Assembly (NCBI RefSeq): GCF_014467285.1
Contig: NZ_NKHR01000009.1
Coordinates: 1 to 64,000, forward strand
From: Xenorhabdus sp014467285
GTDB taxonomy: Bacteria; Pseudomonadota; Gammaproteobacteria; Enterobacterales; Enterobacteriaceae
DNA: 64,000 nt
Direction: 5' to 3'
Part shown: positions 1 to 8,286 of the stretch, piece by piece
Layout of the letters: every line of letters begins with the position of its first letter
Numbering within the stretch: position 1 is the first letter of the stretch
The notes under the pieces: model-generated
The model's input: the letters and a program-made list of their open reading frames with translations, nothing else
Told to the model about the DNA's origin: nothing
Database searches by the model: none
Position numbers and translations under genes: made by a program

Positions 1-123
1 AGTTGTTGCAATGTAATTCGTTCAGGCTCAGAAAGTGTTATCTTCGATTTCATAAGAACAGGTGGAAAATCGGGTTATCGGGTTATTGATTATAACAGTA
101 ATGCAGATAATTTATCTTATTAA
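1..123 (+). CDS. 3' end of an unidentified gene entering from the left
   Basis: Frame 1 is open from the window edge for 40 codons and stops with TAA at 121-123, where its stop overlaps the stop of the convergent paralog A. The tail has a beta-strand-like pattern (GSESVIFDF, then a glycine turn, then SGYRVIDY) that resembles the C-terminal module of paralogs B-D, where a G-x-x-hydrophobic-F-D/E-Y strand is followed by a G turn and a Y-S strand. It may therefore be a convergent fifth member of the same family, but only the last 40 residues are visible. An open frame of this length could still be chance. Confidence 0.4.
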   Translation, partial: SCCNVIRSGSESVIFDFIRTGGKSGYRVIDYNSNADNLSY

Positions 124-1496
124 CTTATTACTTTATTAGTTATACCATCATCACCTGCTGTATTTGGCATTGTCACTGGAACGAAAGATTTATCTAATCT
201 TTTTTGCTTGGATCTAATATGCAAATGCAAAGTAACTTCACTACCTAAAGGTATTTTAGTTTTATCATTAGAATCATTTGTTCCGGTAATTTTAACAAAT
301 AATCCATCATGACCACTATTATTTTTATAATGGGAAATGATCCTACAATTCACAATATCACTTTCAGAGATCAAATCGTTTTGGTTCGTGCCAATACTAG
401 AATAAACCTCACATTTTTCATAAACATTATCTGTAGGAGGATCATAAGCGGAGTATGTCACAACGGTTGAATCTGATACGTATCTATCTGCAGACTCTTT
501 AATAATAACATAGTGAATTTTAACGGGTTTATTCTTTTCTAAAAAATTTGAATATGGCAATTGTAAATTTTGTAATTGATCTGGAATATTAACCATATGA
601 AAAGGAGGATCAATCATTAGTCCATCAAAAAAGAAAAATATCGCATCTCCATTTGCTGCATCATGATATAACGGGACAGTAACAGAAAAAGTTGTAGCTC
701 CGGGTGTTGGGTGTAAGACACCATTCACTGCATCGTTAATGATGGGAGGATACGCTTCATGAAATGGATCTACCCGCCTATCATCGATAACATATAAAGT
801 CTTATCTGCGGAAATTGAACCTGTAATACCCATTATCTCAGAGTGAATATTCAGAACTGCTGATTTATTCTCTATTGCATAAATATAAGATACTAATTTA
901 CCACTTGAATCTGTATTGACAGTAAATCCCCGGTAATTCCCCATCAATATTGGTTCTAATTTAGTCTTTTTATCGGCTGCATAAAAATTGAAACTGTCAA
1001 ATACACCATCAATATCAAGTATACTAATAGGTGTTCCAGATAGTGGTGTTCCATTTTTACTTTTGACTATTGCAAGAGTTGGAGAAAAATACCTTCCATG
1101 TGGTGGAAAATTAGAATGATCAGGAACTTTTAAATAATCCGTTCCGATTTTAATTCTCAATGAAGACTCATCAACAGTTTGAGCAGTATACTCCACTTTG
1201 TAATCAGGAAAACCCTCTGTATTTGAATCAGGTTCAATAGTAAAATAAACTGATTCATTTTCAGTAATATCATCGTAAACATATAACTCAACAGAAATAA
1301 CGCCTTTATTCCCATCTTCACTAAGTTTTATCGGTGGAATGTCACCTTGAAGATCAATGTTATTATTTTTTGTTATCTTAACACTTGCTTCACTTGAAAT
1401 ATTTTCATCAGAGTTCAATATAATATCAAGGAAAAATGTTTGTCCGATGATGACATTTGCTCCGCTTTCCACAGAGGTGCTTATTTTTTTACTCAT
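120..1496 (-). CDS. Ig-like paralog A (unknown function, C-terminally short)
   Basis: I do not recognise a named family. The 458-residue protein has no signal peptide and no membrane helix and looks entirely beta-rich. It starts with the block shared by all four paralogs (SGANVIIGQTFFL, residues ~11-23), then a Big_1-like middle with a D-S-S-G-K strand (~197-202), then the second shared block: PPIINDAVNGVL, a FSVTVPLY strand, a GDAIFFFF strand, a KPVKIHYVI strand and a VVTYSA strand (~250-355), followed by an IYSS-like VYSSIGT segment. It is about 90-130 residues shorter than B-D and lacks their final module (the one with the ALNRAA and YH-G-x-x-G motifs), so it may be truncated. ATG at 1496 is preceded by GGAG. 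It is the last of four co-oriented genes. Role unknown; a surface or secreted partner of the neighbouring inverse autotransporters is an inference. Confidence 0.75.
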   Translation of the reverse strand: MSKKISTSVESGANVIIGQTFFLDIILNSDENISSEASVKITKNNNIDLQGDIPPIKLSEDGNKGVISVELYVYDDITENESVYFTIEPDSNTEGFPDYKVEYTAQTVDESSLRIKIGTDYLKVPDHSNFPPHGRYFSPTLAIVKSKNGTPLSGTPISILDIDGVFDSFNFYAADKKTKLEPILMGNYRGFTVNTDSSGKLVSYIYAIENKSAVLNIHSEIMGITGSISADKTLYVIDDRRVDPFHEAYPPIINDAVNGVLHPTPGATTFSVTVPLYHDAANGDAIFFFFDGLMIDPPFHMVNIPDQLQNLQLPYSNFLEKNKPVKIHYVIIKESADRYVSDSTVVTYSAYDPPTDNVYEKCEVYSSIGTNQNDLISESDIVNCRIISHYKNNSGHDGLFVKITGTNDSNDKTKIPLGSEVTLHLHIRSKQKRLDKSFVPVTMPNTAGDDGITNKVIS

Positions 1497-1579
1497 ATTT
1501 ACTCCATTAATATAAAATTAATGTTCTATCCCAATAAGAAATTATTATTGCAAAGAGTCAAAAATACATGTAAAGATAA

Positions 1580-1593
1580 TATCAAAGTGATAA
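1580..1593. promoter_or_regulatory. possible degenerate copy of the island palindrome upstream of paralog A
   Basis: TATC-AAAGT-GATA arms lie 84 bp upstream of the paralog A start, the same distance as the perfect palindrome upstream of paralog B. The spacer is 5 rather than 4 bases and the arms are only 4 bp, so this is a weak call made on position and similarity. Confidence 0.25.
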
Positions 1594-1657
1594 CACCTAA
1601 CTTCGATCCACAAATAACTTAATGGGATAGCCTATAGATAACATTGTCATTTAGATA

Positions 1658-3295
1658 TTAATCACCTATTGTTTCAATCTTACTTTGCCAATAATTACTA
1701 TATACTCTTTCACCTTCATCAGAAACAACATAATACTCAAAATAGATCATGGCTGAGCCACCATTTGAGCTATGTGATAAATTGGCAAGTGAAGCATGTT
1801 CGATATAAATCATGGTCGTAGAAGTATTGCCACCATGATGATCTGGAACATGATTAATCACAGAAGAAACCCTTTTCACACGCTGCACATCTTTTTCAGG
1901 TATTTGTTCACTAACATATAACCCACCATTCAGATACATAGTAAAATGGATTTTATCGCCAAATTTCGGTTTCTGTTGATCGGTGATATCACTCGTTCCT
2001 ACTAATTTTATAAATAAACCATAACCACCATTTCTCGTATAACCCTCTATATCCATGCTATTCACATAATATGTTTCTGAAAGAACGTCGGAATCACTGT
2101 CTTCATTCAAAGGAGGGCGACTCTTAGGATTAGCCCAACTGGAATATACTATAGGCTTATCAAGGACACGCTGAATTTTATCTGATGGTCTGTTATCCCC
2201 GCCACCGGTGTATGTGACATTTTGTGGTTCAGAATACAAACTATAACCTTCCTCGGGGGAAATAACATAATATAACTCAGAAGGTTTATTGATTGGAAAA
2301 ATATCATAATAAAGAAAAAATGAATAACCAGAAGAATATGGTTCTTTAATCTTTTTTGCCGGAGGAACAAATACATCATTATCATCCTTAATAAAGAATA
2401 GAACGCTATCCCCATCTAACGCATTATTATAATGTGGGATCTTGACTTCAAATGTCTGATTTGAACCATAAGCACTTAGCCTTCCATCATTGAGATCCAC
2501 AATTATTGGTCTGGGGAGTAATTTATTTGGATTACTCGGTTTATGACTAATAATATATATGGAAGGAACAATGAAATTAACATTTAACCCTGATAACTCA
2601 ACACCTAACTCAATCTCAGCAGAAATATCTTTCTTGGGATAAACTCTAAATTTTATTTCGCCATCACTATTACTGGAAACAGGAATAAAAACATTATTAT
2701 CCATAATGACAGGTTCGACAGCTTGGAGAAGCTGCCCAGATTCAGGATCATTTGTTATAGTGACTTTATCTTTTATACCATCTCCAATTACTGAATAAAT
2801 TTGGATAGGAGTATTCTGCATTGGTTGGCCAGTAGCATTAAACAACTTCGCAGAGTAAGAAATGAAATTATCTTTGATCTTATCAAGACTTTCATCTCTT
2901 TCTGGTGTATAGCAAAATGCTTTATTGATTTGGACTCTGATATCCCCTTCATTTACTGAGCTGGCTATATAATAAAAACTTTTCTTATAATAGCCGGAAA
3001 CATTAACAGTATAGGATACTTTATCACCTTCTGTTACAGCTCTTGAGCTGTCAACGACGACATAAGCAACCACGTGTATAGTATTCTGATTTTTCGGCGT
3101 TGGAGAACTTTGTGTAAAACTTTCTACCGTTAGCCCAACACATTGCTCTAATGTAACCTGTATCCCCTTAGGTATTGGTTGATTTGATTTTATGAGAATA
3201 TGGAGATAAAAACCCTGACCAATAGCAACATCCGCCTTATTTTGCACAGAGGGTAAAATCTGAAAATTTGCAAAAGAAAATTCGTTTCTTTTCAT
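1658..3295 (-). CDS. Ig-like paralog B (unknown function)
   Basis: A 545-residue, beta-rich, leaderless protein of the A-D family. It shows the N-terminal block KADVAIGQGFYLHIL (residues ~18-32), a middle D-S-D-G-E-I-K-F-R-V-Y-P strand (~205-215) typical of bacterial Ig-like (Big_1-like) folds, the second block RPIIVDLNDGRL, FEVKIPHY, GDSVLFFI, SELYYVI, NVTYTGGG, and a C-terminal block with IYFEYYV. ATG 3295 is preferred over the upstream GTG at 3307 because GGGA sits six bases ahead of it and the length then matches the other paralogs. It is 162 bp upstream of paralog A on the same strand. A perfect 18-bp palindrome lies about 95 bp upstream. No catalytic motif is visible; function unknown. 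Confidence 0.75.
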   Translation of the reverse strand: MKRNEFSFANFQILPSVQNKADVAIGQGFYLHILIKSNQPIPKGIQVTLEQCVGLTVESFTQSSPTPKNQNTIHVVAYVVVDSSRAVTEGDKVSYTVNVSGYYKKSFYYIASSVNEGDIRVQINKAFCYTPERDESLDKIKDNFISYSAKLFNATGQPMQNTPIQIYSVIGDGIKDKVTITNDPESGQLLQAVEPVIMDNNVFIPVSSNSDGEIKFRVYPKKDISAEIELGVELSGLNVNFIVPSIYIISHKPSNPNKLLPRPIIVDLNDGRLSAYGSNQTFEVKIPHYNNALDGDSVLFFIKDDNDVFVPPAKKIKEPYSSGYSFFLYYDIFPINKPSELYYVISPEEGYSLYSEPQNVTYTGGGDNRPSDKIQRVLDKPIVYSSWANPKSRPPLNEDSDSDVLSETYYVNSMDIEGYTRNGGYGLFIKLVGTSDITDQQKPKFGDKIHFTMYLNGGLYVSEQIPEKDVQRVKRVSSVINHVPDHHGGNTSTTMIYIEHASLANLSHSSNGGSAMIYFEYYVVSDEGERVYSNYWQSKIETIGD

Positions 3296-3390
3296 ATTAG
3301 ATCCCACTTATTTATTATTTAATATATTTTGTCATGATTTAAAACCAAAGATATTAAACAAGAAGTTAAATTAAATGTGTAATGAAAAAT

Positions 3391-3408
3391 AGTTATCAAG
3401 CGATAACT
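3391..3408. promoter_or_regulatory. palindromic operator candidate upstream of paralog B
   Basis: AGTTATC-AAGC-GATAACT, 7-bp perfect arms with a 4-base spacer, in the AT-rich gap between paralogs C and B. The same GTTATC/GATAAC arms recur upstream of the first inverse autotransporter (12274-12289) and a variant upstream of the second (15336-15353). The recurring design suggests one dimeric regulator acting on the island. Confidence 0.5.
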
Positions 3409-3599
3409 GTATAAAGTTAACCACCTAAAAAAGGATAATATTCTATATATCCAAAAAAACAGTTTTAGCAAAATGCTTTACACAAAAAGTGAATAAAATA
3501 TAAAATTTCAAAGCAATAATAAAGAATAAACTTATAATTACCATGCTATTGCCATTAATAATCATTGCAATTTACATTGCAATGATTATCAGAAAAGAC

Positions 3600-5267
3600 T
3601 TACAAATCAGGAGAACAACCTTCAAGATCATTATCATCCTGATCTAGATATGCTGTATTAATACCACCGTTCCAAATTTTACTATACGTTTTAGTGCCAT
3701 TACCATCATCAATATAGTAATCAAAAAAGAGTTCTCCATCAATTCCATTATGATATGCAGCGGCGCGATTAAGTGCACAGTAAGGTATTTTAACTGTATT
3801 TTCACCTTCATTATTCAACTTAAATGGATAAGTTTTCTGATTATTTCTGGTTCTCGATGTATAATATAAATTTACTCCTCCACTCTGACCAATCAGTGGT
3901 AACGATTTATTTTTAGGGTCTTTAGAAGCTTGCACGATAACGTACAATCCTGTTATGTCATTAATATTAATGCCAGAATTCTTTTGCTGGTCTATCAAGT
4001 TATTAGTAACAGAGTCATTTTCATGTACTTCATATTGATCACTGGACGTATCAATAGGAGGTGTCGCAATACTAGAATAAATTTTCACTTTATTATATTG
4101 TCTATAAATTTGGTCTTTTGGACTTTTTTCTTCCCCACCTAAGTAGGTGACTGAAATTGGGTAAGAGTAATTCATATCTCCTTCTATTGGTGCAATAACA
4201 TAATAAAAACCAACTGTCTCATTAAATGGTAAGTCACTATACGGAAATTCAAAAGCACGCTCAGTAAGGCTTTCCTCACTCTTAATAATAGATATTGGGT
4301 ACAATAAGTCTGGTACATCTCCGATATTTTTTTGCAAAAAAAACAAAATCGCATCATTATATTGATAATTAATATATTTAGGAACTCTCACGTGAAAACT
4401 CTTAGATGCAGAGTTTAAGTTCTGCCTAATACAATTATCTGAATCTAATTCACGTATTATTGGTGACCCAAGTGTTCCAAAAATCCCACTCGAAGGTGTC
4501 ACAATATATAAAGTATATTCTAACGCGAATGTCGTGACACCTAATATTGCTGTCATCAAGTTAAGTCTGACTGCTGTATTCTTTTTAGGATAAATTCTAA
4601 ACTTGATCTTGCCATCAGGATCAGAATAAACAGTGAAGAAATGTGACTCTTCTACATTTTCAACTTTCAATGTGGTAGGCGATTTTTCGTCCGTCGTAAA
4701 TACAACCTGTTCGAGTTCTTTAGCCGTTACAGAAGTTATCGTGACACCAACATTTTTGAGCAATTGCCCTTTTTCATCTGTAATAGTGGAAGAGATGAGC
4801 GTATATTCACTGTTAGCTTCATTGATACCATTATCTGTTGTTGGTGTAACTAAATAATCCTTATCATAATCCAAATGAATATGACTTCCATCCGCGATTT
4901 TTTTTGCCGTGTAGGTAACAGGTTGTGGAGTGATGCCTTGCACATCATTACCTGAAGATGAAATCGCATGAACAGTATAATTAATCAATGCTTCTGGCAC
5001 CAGATCATGACTAATTTGTAATTGAAATGTAGCACTGCCTGAAGTATTACCCGGCATGATTTTCCAATCAGTCATTCTGTTTGCTGTTACTGAATGAGTC
5101 TCATCTTTTATTGATATATACTCAATTTTTTCCAGCGTTAGATAATCAGCTTTCAGTATTACAGTTAAATAACAAATTTGCCCGATAATAATATCAGAAC
5201 CCGATTTTATGGATACTTGGATACTTTCAGATTGATTCAATTCATCCTGTATATTTATATTATTCAT
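3600..5267 (-). CDS. Ig-like paralog C (unknown function)
   Basis: A 555-residue leaderless beta-rich protein, closest to paralog D. Shared blocks in order: SGSDIIIGQICYLTVIL (~20-36), D-P-D-G-K-I-K-F-R-I-Y-P (~218-229), SPIIRELDSDNCI followed by FHVRVPKY and NDAILFFL (~272-315), VGFYYVIAP and VTYLGGE (~355-380), KVKIYSS (~393), and the C-terminal IPYCALNRAAAYHNG block with LFFDYYIDDGNGT and YSKIW (~497-535). Start ATG 5267 is chosen to match the N-termini of B and D; ATGs at 5279 and 5288 are in frame and cannot be excluded. It follows paralog D by 179 bp. No enzymatic motif; function unknown. Confidence 0.75.
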   Translation of the reverse strand: MNNINIQDELNQSESIQVSIKSGSDIIIGQICYLTVILKADYLTLEKIEYISIKDETHSVTANRMTDWKIMPGNTSGSATFQLQISHDLVPEALINYTVHAISSSGNDVQGITPQPVTYTAKKIADGSHIHLDYDKDYLVTPTTDNGINEANSEYTLISSTITDEKGQLLKNVGVTITSVTAKELEQVVFTTDEKSPTTLKVENVEESHFFTVYSDPDGKIKFRIYPKKNTAVRLNLMTAILGVTTFALEYTLYIVTPSSGIFGTLGSPIIRELDSDNCIRQNLNSASKSFHVRVPKYINYQYNDAILFFLQKNIGDVPDLLYPISIIKSEESLTERAFEFPYSDLPFNETVGFYYVIAPIEGDMNYSYPISVTYLGGEEKSPKDQIYRQYNKVKIYSSIATPPIDTSSDQYEVHENDSVTNNLIDQQKNSGININDITGLYVIVQASKDPKNKSLPLIGQSGGVNLYYTSRTRNNQKTYPFKLNNEGENTVKIPYCALNRAAAYHNGIDGELFFDYYIDDGNGTKTYSKIWNGGINTAYLDQDDNDLEGCSPDL

Positions 5268-5446
5268 TATAGCGCCCATTTCATTCATTATAATTAATAT
5301 AAAAACATTAAAGTTAAGTAATATTCAATTAGTTAATAACCAGTACTTTTTTTAAAAAAATTCATTTTCCATCAATATATTCAATAGACTTTTGACAACG
5401 CTATTAATAAACGATTAATAACACTTAAGTACTGGTTAAGCTTAAT

Positions 5447-7213
5447 TTAAGAATTAGTTTCAGCTGGGCAACCATTCCGATCATCTAAATCCTGCCCCAA
5501 CTCTATGGTATCCAGATCAACCTGCCAAACCTTGCTGTACGTTAATGTGCCATTTCCATCATCAATAGAATATTCAATATACAGGGTTCCCTCTGCACCA
5601 CTATGGTACCCCGCTGCTCGGTTAAGGGCGCAGAAAGGAATAGGAACTACTGTAAAATCCTTACTAGCTGTAAGGTCAGGTAATTGAAATGTATAATGGT
5701 TATGATTTTTTCTGGTTCGGGAAGTGAGATATACCCCCACTTGGCCTGTAAGTGGTTTTGAGCCTAACAATGGTCGTATTGAATTACTATTAGGATCATT
5801 TGGCTTCTTAGTACCTTGTACAACAACATATAAACCCGGAATATCTTTTATGGGTTGAGGGTTAGGTAATGTCGCATTTTTGAGTTTTTGCTGCTCTATG
5901 GTATCTAACGTCACAGCGCCATATTCAGAAACTTCATCATCATAACTGGTTGGATCGATGGCATTCTGAGTTGTATAGCTGGAGTAGATTTTAGGTTTAT
6001 CATAAATTCTGTCGGTATCATCCGTTGGAGAAACATCTTCTCCGCCAACATATGTCACTCCCATTGCCGTAGAATATCTTGGTTTTCCGTCCTGAGGTAT
6101 TACCATATAATACAGAGCCATAGGTTTATTGAGTTTTAATTTATCGTAGGGAAAAGAAAAACGATATGCAGATAAACTTTCTATATCTCTCAGTTTAAAT
6201 ACTGGTTCTAATCTTTCTATTGTCTGATTTGAACGTGGCCCTGATATTAAATAAAAAACAATGTCATCTGTGTCTTGATATCCGGTATATTGCGTAACTT
6301 TGACTTGAAACTCTCGGGTTCCAAGTATCTGCTTAAGTATCCCTCCCACTTCTAATCCCAGTATTATCGGATGCCAGAGACCAAAAAATGGATTTTTTTC
6401 GGATTTAAAAACGTATATAGACGTAGCAAACTGCTCTTCAGTCGAATTCAATATTTGGGTAGTGAAATCAATCCTAACAGATATATCCTTTATAGGATAT
6501 ACGCGAAATGATATCTTTCCATCTTCGTCACTCTTGATAACAAAAAAGCTATCCTGCTGATCTTGAGATATAACTTCAATCACCTGAGGTGTTTTCTCAT
6601 CTGTCCTTATATTGACAAATGAAGGCGTTGAATTTAATTGTCCTGCCGTTACAGTAGAAATTACAATTTGTGTATGCTTTAAAGGAGTAGTATTATCATT
6701 TTTAGTAATTACCCCTGAAACTGTAAAATATTTATTAGTTTTACCTATAACATTATCTGTTGTAAGTAAGTCAAGAAACTCTGGTTGTGCCTTTAACGGA
6801 ATAATTTTATTTTGTTCTAGATCATTAACTTTGTAAGTAAATTCTTTATGGGCTATAGTATTATGTAAGCTAGTCTTATCTTTTACATAAACAGTATAAT
6901 TAATTGACTTTCCATCGGTTATCTGATCACTAACTTGTAATACAAATACGGCCTTTCCTGAATAAACATTATTTGCACCACCATTGGGATTTACAACCCA
7001 ACCAGATTGCTGGCTGATTGTGAAATTATTATTCGGATCATTTAGTATATCAACACTTTCAATACTAAGTATATCTTGTTTATTTCCTTCAATATTTATA
7101 CGGAGATAACATTCTTGTCCAATAATAACATCTGCACCATCAGGTATTATTGGTTGGATTTTAATAGAAGATCCTGCACTAATTAAGAAATTATTATTTA
7201 TTTCAATGCTCAT
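5447..7213 (-). CDS. Ig-like paralog D (unknown function)
   Basis: The longest and first of the four co-oriented paralogs (588 residues). Same block order as C: GADVIIGQECYLRINI (~23-38), a middle D-E-D-G-K-I-S-F-R-V-Y-P strand (~227), HPIILGLEVGGIL then FQVKVTQY and DDIVFYLI (~290-330), LYYMVIP, VTYVGGE (~375-400), KIYSSY (~413), GLYVVVQGTK (~465), and the C-terminal ALNRAAGYHSG block with LYIEYSIDDGNGT and YSKVW. ATG 7213 is preferred because GGGG lies just upstream. No signal peptide, lipobox or membrane helix is visible, so if it acts outside the cell another export route is needed. A GTTATC half-site occurs at about 7327. Function unknown. Confidence 0.75.
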   Translation of the reverse strand: MSIEINNNFLISAGSSIKIQPIIPDGADVIIGQECYLRINIEGNKQDILSIESVDILNDPNNNFTISQQSGWVVNPNGGANNVYSGKAVFVLQVSDQITDGKSINYTVYVKDKTSLHNTIAHKEFTYKVNDLEQNKIIPLKAQPEFLDLLTTDNVIGKTNKYFTVSGVITKNDNTTPLKHTQIVISTVTAGQLNSTPSFVNIRTDEKTPQVIEVISQDQQDSFFVIKSDEDGKISFRVYPIKDISVRIDFTTQILNSTEEQFATSIYVFKSEKNPFFGLWHPIILGLEVGGILKQILGTREFQVKVTQYTGYQDTDDIVFYLISGPRSNQTIERLEPVFKLRDIESLSAYRFSFPYDKLKLNKPMALYYMVIPQDGKPRYSTAMGVTYVGGEDVSPTDDTDRIYDKPKIYSSYTTQNAIDPTSYDDEVSEYGAVTLDTIEQQKLKNATLPNPQPIKDIPGLYVVVQGTKKPNDPNSNSIRPLLGSKPLTGQVGVYLTSRTRKNHNHYTFQLPDLTASKDFTVVPIPFCALNRAAGYHSGAEGTLYIEYSIDDGNGTLTYSKVWQVDLDTIELGQDLDDRNGCPAETNS

Positions 7214-7228
7214 AGAGTTACCCCACAA

Positions 7229-7631
7229 ATAATATAATATACTTTAACTAAAATTATTGTTTGATGGTATTTAAAGAATATATTTTCATGTTAAACACTA
7301 CAGCATAACCTGTATAATGAAAAAAAGTTATCAGAATTTTATTCTATCGATCAAATACAGGGTAATTTTAGATTCTATAATTAAATAAAAGAAACAATAA
7401 AATACTATTGAGTGGGGTTATTACCTTGTTATATTAAGGAGTTAAAGTTAAGCATAACTACATAAAATAAAGGTATTAATATTAAAGGTGATTATTTATT
7501 TTTATCATATTTGAACTCATATAAATATAAGTACAAAAAACAACCATGCATTAGATAATCAGAACACTCATTGAAAATAGTATTCACTCTCAATGAAAGT
7601 CTCTATCACCTTATCGTGTATTTTCTCCGAT
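7229..7631. other. AT-rich gap upstream of paralog D
   Basis: No convincing gene. It should carry the paralog D promoter. It contains a half-palindrome AGTTATCAG near 7326-7334, about 110 bp upstream of the start, matching one arm of the island palindrome. The right edge borders the IS1 remnant. Confidence 0.4.
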
Positions 7632-7868
7632 TTAGAATAACTTATCGTTTTTTTTATTCGAATAAGATGAGTTAAGTTGATTCTCTCTATACCTTGGGGT
7701 AATTATCCATGCAGTAAAACAGAATTGTAAAAGGAGATAAGAGTGTAAGCGATTTATCCAACGTTTTTCAGCTACCCTCACCAAAACATGAGCCACTACT
7801 TGTTTTAAACACAGCTTCCAACCATACCACCAGTGCCAACGCTGGTTTTTCTTGTAACCGACAAACAT
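7632..7868 (-). pseudogene. insB: IS1 InsB transposase remnant
   Basis: The segment GYKKNQRWHWWYGWK with IVAHV-like VVAHV downstream matches the InsB region around the DDE active site as I recall it. The upstream half of InsB is absent and the C-terminus drifts into unrelated residues, so the protein cannot be functional. Confidence 0.7.
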
Positions 7869-7916
7869 TTCACAGACAAACTATATGTCATTCCCATCAA
7901 GAGAAAGGAAGTTACG

Positions 7917-8174
7917 TTACGGGGCTGAGTTTTTAAGTATTTTCATGACGGTCACCGTCGTGACTTTCAACACACGGATGGTATTACAAATGTCAGCGTT
8001 ATTCATCCCCATATCGACCACTTGCTCTTTTACCTCAGGTTTGCAGGCTCGGCAGGTGTATTCCAACTGAAAGACTTTACAGCAGGCATAACAGTAGCGA
8101 TAAGTTTCCTTTGCATGCCCTTTGACCTCTTCTGATTTGTGACAATAACGACAATAAACGTCAACTTTAGCCAT
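7917..8174 (-). pseudogene. insA: IS1 InsA DNA-binding protein, near full length
   Basis: 85 residues starting MAKVDVYCRYCHKSEEVKGH, the conserved InsA zinc-finger start, with further cysteines at YCYACCKVFQLEY. It is a few residues shorter than the usual 91. InsA normally binds the IS ends and represses transposition; here its partner InsB is broken, so it is at most an orphan DNA-binding protein. Confidence 0.75.
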
Positions 8175-8286
8175 GCTTCATCAAAAAAGTCAAAGCATAT
8201 CACAACAATTAACCATTTAAATATGTGACCAAATTAGGCTGTATTCTGCCCTCTTACAAGAGATTTATAAATAAGTACAGCCTAGA

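Larger units (their letters stand above)
7632..8174 (-). mobile_element. eroded IS1-family insertion sequence
   Basis: The two IS1 reading frames are recognisable in order on the minus strand: a nearly full insA (7917-8174) and the distal half of insB (7632-7868). About a quarter of a typical ~770-bp IS1 is missing, mainly the 5' half of insB. I could not identify convincing terminal inverted repeats or a target duplication. It lies between the Ig-like paralog array and the inverse autotransporters, so it may mark a join between two imported segments. Confidence 0.75.

Noticed and set aside
5340..5435. Inverted repeat CCAGTACTT ... AAGTACTGG between paralogs D and C
   Set aside because: The arms are about 80 bp apart with AT-rich sequence between them; too distant for a terminator and seen only once.
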